A DNA stretch of 64,000 nt from Archangium lipolyticum (GCF_024623785.1 NZ_JANKBZ010000013.1:225762-289761); one strand, 5' to 3'. Numbered from the stretch's first letter, positions 27,622 to 37,186 are shown. Numbers and translations are program-made. Notes: generated from the letters alone by a model not told the origin.

Positions 27622-30360
27622 TCAGTTGAGCTCGGCAACGCGGCTGTAACGGCCATCGCTCGCTCGGGTCCTGAGCAGGACCTTGCCCGAGACGGGCACG
27701 GGCGCCGAGTACACCTTCCAGCTGGAGCCACCGTTGGTGGAGTACTCGACGGCGAAGCCGGGGTAGCGCACGTTCGCGTTGAGCTTTCCGTCAATGATTC
27801 GCGCGCCGGGCAGGGGGATGCGGTAGTTCACGCCCACGCCATTGGGGATTTCGTCACGCAGATCCACGGCGCGGTAGGCACCCAGACGCGGCAGCACGTA
27901 CTGGCCCAGGCTGTTGGTGAAGCGGCCCCAGAGCGCGGGCATCTCGCTCACCGGCGGCAGCTCCGGGTTCCAGGCGCGCTCCGCGACGCCGAGCATCTTC
28001 GGGAAGGCGAGGTACTCGAGCACGCCCTCCGACTTCAGGTTCTCACCGAAGAGCAGACCGTGCATGCCGAGGATGTTCTTGCGGCCCACCTCGGTGAGCC
28101 GCACCTTGCCCTCCATGGCGGAGGGGGCCAGGGGGTTGCCCATCCGGTCGTGGGTCGCGTTGGCATAGATGTCGAACGGCCGGTACTCGAAGGTCTTCTT
28201 CTCGTCGACGAAGTTGGCCCAGTAGTAGCCCGGCTCGTCCGGATCCTTGTTGTACGCCAGGTCCATGTAGAGGTTCGTCGAGTGGGAGAGGATGACCTGG
28301 TAGCCCTGGTTGGCGTACTTGTAGGCATCGTCCTCGCGGCCCCAGCCCCACACGTTGCTCCACGGCATGGGAATGAAGCCATCCAGCTGCAGGCCGTAGT
28401 GGATGATGTCATCCCAGCCCGTCATCTTCGTGCCAGTCTTTTGGATGATCTGGCTCCACTTCGTGAAGAAGTGGTTGAACAGCTGGGTGTCCGTCAGGTT
28501 CTTCGTCTCGGCGTTGCTCTTGCACAGGGGAGAGTCCGTCCACCAGACGTTCGAGGCCGGGTTCGGGAGCTCGTCACCACCGCCGTGGATGGCCATCAGC
28601 CGGGCGCCGGGCACCGCGTCGTAGCGGGCCTTGAGCTCATTGGCCACCTTGGTGAGGAAGGCATACGTGCTATCCATGCAAGGGTTCAGGAAGTTGTCCG
28701 TGTATTCCTGCACACTCTTGTGCTTGGACGTGTCCTGGGGGTCACGCAGGCGGTACTCGGTGGCCTTCGTGGGGTCCGAATCCTTGTACTTGCGGTAGCG
28801 GTACTCCATGGCCATCACGGCGGCGCGCGCGTGGCCCGGCACGTCGACCTCCGGGATGACGTCGATGTGACGCTCCGTGGCGTAGGCGAGGATCTCCTCG
28901 AAATCCTTCGTCGTGTAGAAGCCGCTGCCCTTGCCCACGAAGTTGAGCGTCGCCGTCTCGAAGCCCTGGAAGACCGGCCAGGTCTCATTGCCATTGGCCA
29001 GCTTCTGTGAGCCCGGCTTGAGGCTGACGAAGTCGTCGCCCCCCAGGTCGTTGCTGGAGCCCAGGCCCGCGTGGAGCATCTCGGACTCGGCCGGGTCGAA
29101 CCCGCGGCGCGCGCCGTAGCTCGTCAGCTCCGGGATGCCGGGGATCTCCAGGCGCCAGCCCTCGTCATCGGTCAGGCGGAAGTGGAACTTGTTGATCTTG
29201 TAGTGCGCGAGCACGTCGAGCAGCTTCTTGACCGTCTCCTTGGTCTGGAAGTGGCGCGCCACGTCCAGCGCCATGCCGCGGTAGACGAAGCCCGGCTTGT
29301 CGGAGATGTGCACCTCCGGCAGCGTCAGCTCCGGGCGGCGCTGGGCGATCTGCGCCGCGGCGGTGTACGCCTCCACCGGCACGAGTTGGCGGAGCGTCTG
29401 GATGCCGTAGAACACGCCCGCGGCGTCCGCGCCCTTGATGGCCACCTTGCCATCCTTCACGTCGAGGACGTAGCCCTCCGCGTCTCGAGCCCCATCCCCG
29501 TCGATGTCGAGGTTGGCGTCGATGCTCAGGGAGATCTGCTCGTTCCCGCTCGCCACCTGCGTCGAGACCGTGCCGGCGAGCACGTCGCCCAGCGCGGACG
29601 ACAGGTAGGCGGCCTCGTTCTTCAGGGCCGACGGATAGCCGATGACGGTGCCGCCGCGCAGCGTCACCTGTCCGGCACCGGCCTCGACCGTGCGCGGGGT
29701 GGGCAGGAGCCGTCCCGCGAGGTCCAGGTCCTGCTGGGACGGGTTCTCGTCATAGCGCAGCGCCGGGTTCTGGACCGGCATCACGTCGCCTTCCCAGCGG
29801 GTGGTCTGCTTCGGGTCGTTCGGGTCGATCTTGACGGTCGACTGCACGGCGAAGGCGACCTTGGGGTCGAACCCCTCTCCCTCGAACGTGATGTGGAAGC
29901 CGGCCGGCGCGTCCGTCTTCAGGATGGCCCAGTCCTGGAACAGCACGCTGATGACGCGCTTGTCGCCCACCGCGAGCGGCTTGAAGTCGGGCAGGGGCTC
30001 GAGGACGTAATAGTCGCCACTGCCGGCCGCGTCGCCCTTCGAGAGCTTGAGGCCCTGCGCCGTGAGGTTCTGGATGCCGGTCTCGTCGCCTTCACCCTCG
30101 TTCAGCGCGCGCCGGATGATGCTGAAATAGAGCTTCCACCCCTTGTTCCCGAGCTCGCGAGGACCCTTGTTCTCGAGGGTGAACTCGGAGCGGAAGAACT
30201 TCCAGCTGCCCACCGAGTTGTCGATGGGCTGCCACTGGACCGTGAGCTCGGCGGGGAGCTCCGGGGTGGAGCCACCGTTCGAGGGGGGATTCTTGTCCGG
30301 ATCCTGACAGCCAGAGGCGAGGACGGCCATGACGGGAAGGGAGATGAGGAATCGTTTCAT
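27622..30360 (-). CDS. GH20 beta-N-acetylhexosaminidase lipoprotein
   Basis: 912 residues with a lipobox (VLASGC, Cys18). Order: chitobiase-type carbohydrate-binding domain (about 40-190, 'WKFFRSEFTLENKG'), GH20 N-terminal domain (about 215-350), catalytic barrel with 'KPGFVYRGMALDVARHF', 'EVDVPGHARAA', the catalytic Asp-Glu pair in 'MAIHGGGDELPNP', 'MTGWDDIIHYG' and 'VWGWGRE', and a C-terminal CHB_HEX_C-type domain ending 'YSTNGGSSWKVYSAPV'. It splits chitobiose and chitooligosaccharides to GlcNAc at the outer membrane or in the periplasm. Last gene of the amino-sugar operon, 54 bp after the porin gene. Confidence 0.95.
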   Translation of the reverse strand: MKRFLISLPVMAVLASGCQDPDKNPPSNGGSTPELPAELTVQWQPIDNSVGSWKFFRSEFTLENKGPRELGNKGWKLYFSIIRRALNEGEGDETGIQNLTAQGLKLSKGDAAGSGDYYVLEPLPDFKPLAVGDKRVISVLFQDWAILKTDAPAGFHITFEGEGFDPKVAFAVQSTVKIDPNDPKQTTRWEGDVMPVQNPALRYDENPSQQDLDLAGRLLPTPRTVEAGAGQVTLRGGTVIGYPSALKNEAAYLSSALGDVLAGTVSTQVASGNEQISLSIDANLDIDGDGARDAEGYVLDVKDGKVAIKGADAAGVFYGIQTLRQLVPVEAYTAAAQIAQRRPELTLPEVHISDKPGFVYRGMALDVARHFQTKETVKKLLDVLAHYKINKFHFRLTDDEGWRLEIPGIPELTSYGARRGFDPAESEMLHAGLGSSNDLGGDDFVSLKPGSQKLANGNETWPVFQGFETATLNFVGKGSGFYTTKDFEEILAYATERHIDVIPEVDVPGHARAAVMAMEYRYRKYKDSDPTKATEYRLRDPQDTSKHKSVQEYTDNFLNPCMDSTYAFLTKVANELKARYDAVPGARLMAIHGGGDELPNPASNVWWTDSPLCKSNAETKNLTDTQLFNHFFTKWSQIIQKTGTKMTGWDDIIHYGLQLDGFIPMPWSNVWGWGREDDAYKYANQGYQVILSHSTNLYMDLAYNKDPDEPGYYWANFVDEKKTFEYRPFDIYANATHDRMGNPLAPSAMEGKVRLTEVGRKNILGMHGLLFGENLKSEGVLEYLAFPKMLGVAERAWNPELPPVSEMPALWGRFTNSLGQYVLPRLGAYRAVDLRDEIPNGVGVNYRIPLPGARIIDGKLNANVRYPGFAVEYSTNGGSSWKVYSAPVPVSGKVLLRTRASDGRYSRVAELN

Positions 30361-30414
30361 GATGTCTTTCCGAAGCTTCGGTGTGGGACGTCAGAGACGG
30401 TTACCGGGAGTGAC

Positions 30415-31800
30415 TCAGATCCACCACTCGACGCGAGCCCCCAGGAAGTGGCCGATGGAGCTGGCACCGACGGTCTGGAGGTAGGGGGAGTGGAGCTTGT
30501 CCACCGCCTGCTGGTTGTAGAAGGCGATGGTGTAGAACAGACGCAGGTGCGGCCGGGCGAAGGGGCTGCTCTGCCCGGTGGGGACGAGGGTCGGCACGAG
30601 CGACAGCTTGGTGGCGGTGTTGAGCGGGTCGCTGCCATCGCGCACGCCCTGGAAGCTGGCCTCGTTCATGAGGTGGAAGTTCTTGTGCAGGTACAGGGTG
30701 CTCTGAGCGCCCACGGAGAAGTCCATGAACTTGTCCGTCGCCGCCCCGCTCGCGCCCTGGCCGAGGTGGAGGATGCCGTACCCGTTGAGGCTCAGGAGGG
30801 GATTGACGTTGTAGAGGATGTGCTCCACCACCTCGAGGCTGCGCGCGTTGCCGTACTTGCCGTTGGCGGCCGGGGCGCCGAAGGTCACCCAGGACTGGGA
30901 TCCAGCCGAGCCGCCGTTGGCGATGCGGCTGCCGTAGCGCACCGAGAGCTCGTTGAAGCTGTCATTGCCGAGGTTCAGGTAGCCCTTGATGCCCGCCACC
31001 CAGCCGAGGTCGGAGGGCAGCACGGTGGTGTCCGACGGGAGCCGCGCCTTCGTCTCCGGCAGCGCGTGCAGCTCGCCGAGCACCTGGGCGTAGTGACCGG
31101 ACCCGAACTGCTGCTTGTACTGGCCGACCAGGAGGCTGCGCTGGCGCCGGATGTCCAGGACGCCGTCACCGTTGGAGTCGAAGTTGTACTGCGAGCCGTT
31201 GATGGACGTCTGCAGCAGCACCGCCACGTCCAGCCCGCCGTACTGGACACCCACGCCCTGCGAGGAGAGGTTGTTGAAGTAGAAGGTATCCGCCAGGTAC
31301 ACGTTGGTGCCGCGGTAGTAGCGGGCTCCGGCCCAGAACTTCAGGCCCGGGGCGAGGATGTTGCCCGCCTCGAGGTAGGCCTCACCCAGCTCGAAGGTCA
31401 GCGTCTGGGCGCCCCGGTTGCTGGTGAGGGCGATGAACAGGCCGTTGTTGGCCCACATCGCCGGGGTGATGACCGCGTTGGCATAGGGAGCGTCTTTGTC
31501 TACCGCCAGCTCCTCCGCCGTGGGCTTGAGGAGGTGGATCCGGAGGGTGGGCTCCAGATAGTCGCCCTCCTCGAGGCGGCCACCCAGGGAGTTGCCCGTG
31601 AGGTTCAACGACCTGCCCTGGATGTAATCACCGGAGGTGGGAGCCCAGGCCACGCCAACGCGGCCGTACATCGAGAAGCTCAGCCGGTCCGACAGGGAAT
31701 CCGCGCTGGCCGTGCCAGCGGACAGGAGGGTCAGGGCGGCCGTCAGCGAGCGCATGGAACAGGACGGACGGGAGAATGAGGCGAAACGGTGAGACTTCAT
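30415..31800 (-). CDS. LamB-like carbohydrate porin (possible chitoporin)
   Basis: 461 residues from the ATG at 31800, with a signal peptide ending near TASA. The mature protein starts 'FSMYGRVGVAWAP', is rich in alternating aromatic/hydrophobic strands, and ends in an aromatic pair with hydrophobic terminal residue ('GARVEWWI'), the usual outer-membrane barrel signature. 'YGRVGVAW' and 'LGEAYLEAGNI' resemble maltoporin-family entries. In this operon it likely admits chitooligosaccharides or GlcNAc. Substrate is inferred only from context. A 9-bp hairpin lies between it and the upstream permease gene. Confidence 0.75.
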   Translation of the reverse strand: MKSHRFASFSRPSCSMRSLTAALTLLSAGTASADSLSDRLSFSMYGRVGVAWAPTSGDYIQGRSLNLTGNSLGGRLEEGDYLEPTLRIHLLKPTAEELAVDKDAPYANAVITPAMWANNGLFIALTSNRGAQTLTFELGEAYLEAGNILAPGLKFWAGARYYRGTNVYLADTFYFNNLSSQGVGVQYGGLDVAVLLQTSINGSQYNFDSNGDGVLDIRRQRSLLVGQYKQQFGSGHYAQVLGELHALPETKARLPSDTTVLPSDLGWVAGIKGYLNLGNDSFNELSVRYGSRIANGGSAGSQSWVTFGAPAANGKYGNARSLEVVEHILYNVNPLLSLNGYGILHLGQGASGAATDKFMDFSVGAQSTLYLHKNFHLMNEASFQGVRDGSDPLNTATKLSLVPTLVPTGQSSPFARPHLRLFYTIAFYNQQAVDKLHSPYLQTVGASSIGHFLGARVEWWI

Positions 31801-31875
31801 GTTCGAACCTCGGTCTTCTGCGGGGGGTTGACGGCTGTTTGGGGTTGTTGAAGACAACACCAGCCCATACCTGTC

Positions 31876-31897
31876 GGGGATGGGTTGCCCCATCCCC
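31876..31897 (-). other. intercistronic hairpin between nagE and porin genes
   Basis: Arms ggggatggg / cccatcccc with a four-base loop. No T run follows on the minus strand, so it may stabilise mRNA ends or cause partial termination, tuning porin and hexosaminidase levels against the PTS genes. Confidence 0.45.
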
Positions 31898-31931
31898 CAG
31901 GCTGGCTCACGATTGGAAGCTTTTGATGGGG

Positions 31932-33674
31932 TCAGGCCGCCATCAGTGAGCGGATCTCGTCCGCCACCCGTTCGGCGGTGGGCCCGATGATGACCTGGAC
32001 GGCTCCGGCCGCCGGCTTGACCACGCCGCGCGTCCCGAGTCCCTTGAGCGCCACCTCATCCACGAGCTTGTCGTCGACGACGATCAGCCGCAGGCGGGTG
32101 GTGCAGGTCCCAATCTCTCGCACGTTGGCGGAGCCGCCGAGGGCCGCGAGCATGGCGCGCGCCAGCGACTTGTCATCCCTGGCGGCCGGGGCCGCGGAGG
32201 AGGCGCTCTGCATCGCCTCCCGGACCTCACCCGCCACCTGGTCGGCGAGGGGCCCGATGATGACCTGCACGCTGCCGGCCGCCGGGCGGATGACGCCGCG
32301 CGCACCGAGCGCCTTGAGCGCCACCTCATCGACGCGGTTGTTGTCGGCGACCGTCAGCCGCAGCCGCGTGGTGCAGGCGTCGACGGCCTGGACGTTGGCG
32401 GTACCACCGAGCGCCTTCAGGTAGGCGGCACCCCGGGCCAGCGCGGGGGCGGAGATGCCATCGCCGATGGCCACGTCGGCGGAGGCCGCCGTCTCGTCCT
32501 CCCGGCCCATCGTCTTCAGGTTGAACCGGGCGATGCAGTAGCGGAACACGCCGTAGTAGATGCCGCCGTAGACCGCGCCCACGGGCAGCAGCAGGATGGG
32601 CTGGGTCGCCTTGCCGTAGTTGAGCACGTAGTCGAACAGGCCGGCCGAGAACCCGAAGCCGAGCTTCACGTTCAGCGCGTCCATGATGACGAGCGACACA
32701 CCGGTCAGCACCGCGTGCAGCAGGTAGAGCGGCGGCGCCAGGAACATGAAGGCGAACTCGATCGGCTCGGTGACGCCCGTCAGGAAGGACGTCAGCGCCA
32801 TGGACAGCAGCACACCGCCCACCTTGGCGCGGTTGTGCCTGGGCGCGGCGTGGTACATGGCGAGGCAGGCCGCCGGCAGACCGAACATCATCACCGGGAA
32901 GAAGCCCGCCATCATCGCGCCGGCCGTCGGGTCCCCGGCGAAGAAGCGCTTCAGGTCACCCGTCACGCCATTGAAGTCGCCCAGGAGGAACCAGGCGATG
33001 TTGTTGATGATGTGGTGGAGGCCCGTGACGATCAGCAGGCGGTTGAAGAGGCCGTACATGAACAGGCCGAACTTGCCCGCGGCGAACACCGAGCGGCTGA
33101 TGCCATCCAGGCCCGCCTCGATGACGGGGAAGCCAAAGCCAAACACCAGCGCGAGCACCAGACAGGCCAGGCCGGTGATGATCGGCACGAAGCGCCGGCC
33201 ACCGAAGAACGCCAGGTATTCCGGCAGCTTGATGTCCTTGAAGCGGTTGTACATCGTGCCGGCGATCAGGCCGGACAGGATGCCGACCGGGACGCTGATC
33301 TTCGAGGCCAGGCGCGCCTTGTAACCCGAGACGGCCAGGTCCTTGGCCGCCCCGGTGAGGTTCTCCACCACCTCCGGCGGCACATTCACGAGCGCATCGA
33401 CACCCTTGATCGTTATGAAGAAACCCACGGCGCCCGCCAGTCCGGCGGCACCGTGGTTCTCCTTCGCGAAGCCAACCGCCACGCCCACCGCGAACAGGAG
33501 TCCGAGGTTGGAGAAGATGGCGTCACCAGCGGCCGCGACGAAGGGAATATTCAGGAGATCCGGCTGTCCCAGACGGAGGAGCAGACCCGCGATCGGTAGG
33601 ACGGCGATGGGCAGCATGAGCGCGCGCCCAAGTTGCTGCACTCCCGCGAATTTATTGTTGGTATTTGTCACCAC
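31932..33674 (-). CDS. nagE: PTS N-acetylglucosamine-type permease EIIC with two EIIB domains
   Basis: 580 residues. The first of two adjacent GTG codons (33674) is taken as start because ggagg lies seven bases before it. The EIIC part (about 8-385) has 'LGRALMLPIAVLPIAGLLLRLG', 'VTGLHHIINN' and 'GVTEPIEFAFMFLAP', typical of the glucose/GlcNAc family. Two EIIB domains follow (about 408-485 and 500-578), each with its phosphorylation cysteine in 'DACTTRLRL' and 'GTCTTRLRL' and each ending 'VQVIIGP'. It takes up and phosphorylates GlcNAc using the EIIA-HPr-EI protein encoded 33 bp upstream. No EIIA domain is attached. Confidence 0.92.
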   Translation of the reverse strand: MVTNTNNKFAGVQQLGRALMLPIAVLPIAGLLLRLGQPDLLNIPFVAAAGDAIFSNLGLLFAVGVAVGFAKENHGAAGLAGAVGFFITIKGVDALVNVPPEVVENLTGAAKDLAVSGYKARLASKISVPVGILSGLIAGTMYNRFKDIKLPEYLAFFGGRRFVPIITGLACLVLALVFGFGFPVIEAGLDGISRSVFAAGKFGLFMYGLFNRLLIVTGLHHIINNIAWFLLGDFNGVTGDLKRFFAGDPTAGAMMAGFFPVMMFGLPAACLAMYHAAPRHNRAKVGGVLLSMALTSFLTGVTEPIEFAFMFLAPPLYLLHAVLTGVSLVIMDALNVKLGFGFSAGLFDYVLNYGKATQPILLLPVGAVYGGIYYGVFRYCIARFNLKTMGREDETAASADVAIGDGISAPALARGAAYLKALGGTANVQAVDACTTRLRLTVADNNRVDEVALKALGARGVIRPAAGSVQVIIGPLADQVAGEVREAMQSASSAAPAARDDKSLARAMLAALGGSANVREIGTCTTRLRLIVVDDKLVDEVALKGLGTRGVVKPAAGAVQVIIGPTAERVADEIRSLMAA

Positions 33675-33706
33675 GACTGTGCCTCCGTTTTCTCGAGAAC
33701 GGCCCC

Positions 33707-36244
33707 TCACAGGCCCGGCCAGGTGCTCGTCACCAGAGCTCGTACTTCGTCACCGCTTTCGAACCGCAACGCCGTCCGCGCCACCTCCACGCACTGGGGG
33801 AGGGTGAGCGTCCGGATGAATGCCTTCAAATCGGGAACCACCGCGGGCGTCGCCGACAGCTCCGTCACGCCCAGACCGATGAGCAGCGGCGCCGCCCGGG
33901 GATCCGAGGCGATTCCACCGCACACCGCCACCGGGCGCCCGTGCTTGCGTGCCCCCTCCACCGCCTGCCCCACCAGCCGCAGCACACCCGGGTGCAGGCC
34001 GTCGAGCTGCGCCGCCACGTGCGGATTGCCGCGATCCATGGCGAGCGCGTACTGCGTGAGATCGTTCGTGCCGATGGAGAGGAAGTCCGCCTCGGCCGCC
34101 AGCCGGTCCGCCAGCACCGCCGCGACCGGCACCTCGATCATCGCCCCGACGGAGATCCGCTCGGTGATGCCCAGCGCCTCGCGCTCCTCCTCGATGATCT
34201 CCCGCACCGCGCGCATCTCGGAGGCGGAGGTGACCATCGGCACGAGGATGCGGCAGACGCCCACCGGCTTGACCCGCAGGATGGCGCGGAGCTGCGCGCG
34301 CAGCAGGTCGGGGTGGCGCAGCGAGACGCGCACGCCTCGCAGGCCGAGCACCGGGTTCTCCTCCTTCGGCAGAGGCAGGTAGGCCAGCGGCTTGTCGCCT
34401 CCGACGTCGAGCGTCCGGATGACCACCGGATGGCCCCGCATGGCGTCGGCGATCTCCTGGTACTGGGCGGCCTGCTCGGCCTCGCTCGGCGCGGTGACGC
34501 GCTCCAGGAACAGGAACTCGGTGCGCAGCAGGCCACAGCCCTCGGCGCCCTTGGCGGTGGCCGCCGCCGCGTCGCCAGGACGGCCCACGTTGGCGAAGAC
34601 CTCGATGCGCACGCCATCCGCCGTGCGGCAGCCCTCGTGCGCATGCGCCAGGTTGGCCTCGCGGCGCGCCGTGCGGGCGGCGATGGCGTGCACGGTGGCC
34701 TCGAGCGTCTCGTTGGGCGGGAAGACGCGCGTCTCGCCCCGGTCACCGTCGACGATCATCGCCGCTCCATCCGGTACCCGAAGGGCCGCGTCGCCGACCG
34801 CCACCACCGCCGGAATGCCCATGCCCGCGGCCAGGATGGCCACATGCGAGGTCGGGCCTCCGCGCGCCGTACAGAGCGCGGCCAGCCGCTCCGGAGGCAC
34901 CGCCGCCAGGTCGGACGGCAGCAGCTCGTCGGCGACCAGGATGGCGTCCCGCGGCAGCTCCGCCGGCACCCGCGAGCCGCCCTTGCCCGTCAGCCGCGCG
35001 ATGACGCGGCGTCCGATGTCGCGCAGATCGCCGACGCGCTCCGCCAGGAGGGGATCGTCCAGGTCGTGCAGCACCTTCACATGCTGCTCGACCGCCGCCC
35101 GCCACGCCCACGCGGCGCTCCGGCCCGCGGAGATCTGCTGGCTCGCGGCGTCGGTGAGCTCCGGGTCATCCAGCAGGGAGAGGTGGGCCCGGAAGATCTC
35201 CGTCCGCGCCGCGGAACCCGCCCCCTCCTTCTCGACCAGCGCCTCGAGCTCCCGCCGCACGCTGGCGAGGGCCTCACCCAGGCGGCGCTGCTCCTCCGCC
35301 ACGCCCCGGCCGCTCTCGGAGAGCTCGGGCTGCTCTTCCACGACCCTGACGGCGTGTCCGACCGCGATGCCCGGGGCCGCGATGGTGCCCTTGAGCAGCA
35401 CCTCCGTGCCGGGAGCGAAGGGCAGGGTGGAGGACTCGGTTGCCCGCGTCTGCTCGGCGGCGGCCGGCTGCTCGGCGATGGGGTGGACCGGATCTCCCAG
35501 CCCGCTGATCACCAGCTCCGCCAGCTCCCGCGCCACGCGCTCGGCCTGCTCGCCGCGCACGGTGATCGTCAGCGTGTCCCCGTGACGGGCGCCGAGCCCC
35601 ATGAGCGCCACGACACTCTTGCCGTTGGCCGATCGCTCCTTGCCGCTCAGCGTCACCGTGCCCGCGTGCAGTCGGGCGTGCCGCGAGAAGGCGGCGGAGG
35701 GGCGGGCGTGGAGGCCGTGGGGGATGAGCAGGCGCACCCGCTGCTCCGCCGTCTCGGTGCTCACCAGGACCTGGGCCACCGGCGCCTGGCCCGCGATCGA
35801 CAGGAGCGGATCTCCGACCGCCACCGCGCGGTCCTGGACCCGGTCGGTGACCGTGTAGCCCTCACCGTTGACCACCACCATGCTGGTCACCAGGCTGCGC
35901 GCCTTACGGGCCAGCAGATCCATGTCGAAGGAGATCAGCAGCTCCCCCGTCCGCACGCTCTGGCCCTCGCGGACGCGGACCGTGAAGCCCTCGCCCCGCA
36001 GGTCCACCGTGTCGACACCGATATGGAGGAGGATCTCCGCGCCGCTGTCCGAGCGGAGCGTGCAGGCATGGCGGGAGGCATGCACCGAGACGATGACGCC
36101 GTCGCAGGGCGCCCGCAGCTCGGGCGACGTCGGATCCACCGCGATGCCATCTCCCACCATCCGCTGGGCGAAGGCGGGATCCGGTACTTCTTCCAGACCG
36201 GTCGCCCAACCGGCGACGGGTGACACGAGCCTCAGCGTGGACAT
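33707..36244 (-). CDS. EIIA-HPr-EI fusion protein of the PTS
   Basis: 845 residues; ATG at 36244 overlaps the murQ stop (TGATG), so translation is coupled. EIIA-Glc-like domain about 1-155 with the phospho-His in 'EILLHIGVDTVDL'. HPr about 168-255 with 'IPHGLHARPSAAFSRHA' (His15 equivalent) and the regulatory-serine region replaced by 'ANGKSVVALMGLG'. Enzyme I about 285-845 with phospho-His in 'GGPTSHVAILAAGMGIP', 'FLFLERVTAPSEAEQA', and the active Cys in 'VAVCGGIASDP'. One chain thus carries phosphate from PEP to EIIB of NagE. The same domain order is known from NagF of Pseudomonas-type GlcNAc systems. Confidence 0.95.
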   Translation of the reverse strand: MSTLRLVSPVAGWATGLEEVPDPAFAQRMVGDGIAVDPTSPELRAPCDGVIVSVHASRHACTLRSDSGAEILLHIGVDTVDLRGEGFTVRVREGQSVRTGELLISFDMDLLARKARSLVTSMVVVNGEGYTVTDRVQDRAVAVGDPLLSIAGQAPVAQVLVSTETAEQRVRLLIPHGLHARPSAAFSRHARLHAGTVTLSGKERSANGKSVVALMGLGARHGDTLTITVRGEQAERVARELAELVISGLGDPVHPIAEQPAAAEQTRATESSTLPFAPGTEVLLKGTIAAPGIAVGHAVRVVEEQPELSESGRGVAEEQRRLGEALASVRRELEALVEKEGAGSAARTEIFRAHLSLLDDPELTDAASQQISAGRSAAWAWRAAVEQHVKVLHDLDDPLLAERVGDLRDIGRRVIARLTGKGGSRVPAELPRDAILVADELLPSDLAAVPPERLAALCTARGGPTSHVAILAAGMGIPAVVAVGDAALRVPDGAAMIVDGDRGETRVFPPNETLEATVHAIAARTARREANLAHAHEGCRTADGVRIEVFANVGRPGDAAAATAKGAEGCGLLRTEFLFLERVTAPSEAEQAAQYQEIADAMRGHPVVIRTLDVGGDKPLAYLPLPKEENPVLGLRGVRVSLRHPDLLRAQLRAILRVKPVGVCRILVPMVTSASEMRAVREIIEEEREALGITERISVGAMIEVPVAAVLADRLAAEADFLSIGTNDLTQYALAMDRGNPHVAAQLDGLHPGVLRLVGQAVEGARKHGRPVAVCGGIASDPRAAPLLIGLGVTELSATPAVVPDLKAFIRTLTLPQCVEVARTALRFESGDEVRALVTSTWPGL

Positions 36245-37149
36245 CAGCCGTTCCTCCGATTGGGTACGATCGACGAGAGCGCGACGCGCAGGTTCCCACC
36301 GGCGTGGCTCAGGGCGGCATCGGCCTGCTCGGTGGAGAGGCCGGCCAGTCCGAGGACCGCGTGGGGGATGTCTCCATGACGGGCGAGGGCGTCGGCGGCG
36401 ACGTCCTCTCCCACGTTGGAGATGCGGGAGATGATGGTGGTGCAGCGCTGACGCAGCTTCGCGTTCTCCGGCCGCACGTGGCACATCAGATTGTCGTAGA
36501 CGAGCCCGAGGCCCACCATGGTGGCCGTCGAGAAGAGGTTGAGGACCACCTTCTGCGACGTGCCGGCGCCGAGCCGGGTGGAGCCGGCGATGACCTCCGC
36601 GCCCGTGTCCACCACCACCGCGTGCTCCGCGGCACGCACCAGCGGCGACTCCGCCCGGTTGGCCACGGCCACCGTCAGGGCGCCCAGCCGCCGGGCCTCG
36701 TCCACGATCCCCACCGTGAAAGCGCTACCACCACTGGCGGACACACCCAGTACCACATCGGAAGGACCGAGCCGGGCGTCCCGGACGCGGGTGCGTCCCG
36801 CTCCTTCATCATCCTCGGCGCCACCATCGATGCCACGCACCAGGTCCAGCCCCCCGGCCAGCAGGATGGAGAGGCGGCTGGTGGGCCAGCCGAAGGTCGG
36901 TCCGAGCTCGAGGGCATCCAGCGCCGCGAGCATGCCCGAGGAGCCAGCCCCGGCGTACACCAGCCGCCCCTGGCCAGAGGGCAGACGCGCGATCGCCGCG
37001 TCCACGGCGCGCTCGAGCATGGGCAACGCCGGCAGGCATGCCGCCGCCGCGCGCGATTGACTGCTCCACAGCGCTTCGAGGACCTCTCCGGTACCCCAGG
37101 TATCCAACCCCTGGAACCGGCGAGCAGCCCCCTCCGTGTCCTTCGCCAT
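36244..37149 (-). CDS. murQ: N-acetylmuramic acid 6-phosphate etherase
   Basis: 301 residues, the normal MurQ length. SIS-domain motifs 'GRLVYAGAGSSGMLAALDALELGPTFGW' (read in two parts), 'GVSASGGSAFTVG' and 'LGAGTSQKVVLNLFSTATMVGLG' are diagnostic. It removes D-lactate from MurNAc-6-P, giving GlcNAc-6-P, which NagA can use. First gene of the minus-strand operon; the shared start/stop with the PTS fusion shows tight coupling. No MurNAc-specific permease is in the window, so MurNAc-6-P might come from an alternate PTS substrate or from recycling of cell wall. A TGGTATTAAATTGG motif lies 24 bp upstream. Confidence 0.92.
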   Translation of the reverse strand: MAKDTEGAARRFQGLDTWGTGEVLEALWSSQSRAAAACLPALPMLERAVDAAIARLPSGQGRLVYAGAGSSGMLAALDALELGPTFGWPTSRLSILLAGGLDLVRGIDGGAEDDEGAGRTRVRDARLGPSDVVLGVSASGGSAFTVGIVDEARRLGALTVAVANRAESPLVRAAEHAVVVDTGAEVIAGSTRLGAGTSQKVVLNLFSTATMVGLGLVYDNLMCHVRPENAKLRQRCTTIISRISNVGEDVAADALARHGDIPHAVLGLAGLSTEQADAALSHAGGNLRVALSSIVPNRRNG

Positions 37150-37172
37150 GCGGCCCTCCCCTCGGGACCCAC

Positions 37173-37186
37173 TGGTATTAAATTGG
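37173..37186 (+). promoter_or_regulatory. third operator-like copy near murQ
   Basis: tggtattaaattgg matches the core TGGTWYTARATTGG of the two tandem repeats before gntR. It sits 24 bp upstream of the murQ start codon, suggesting one regulator for both directions. Confidence 0.5.

Noticed and set aside
29071..31779. Very long open frame on the plus strand (about 900 codons) opposite the hexosaminidase and porin genes
   Set aside because: It is His/Arg/Val/Glu-rich without domains and mirrors the GC-rich third positions of the real genes. The same applies to long frames at 9711-12026 (+), 33665-36223 (+), 22073-24217 (-) and 25433-27517 (+).
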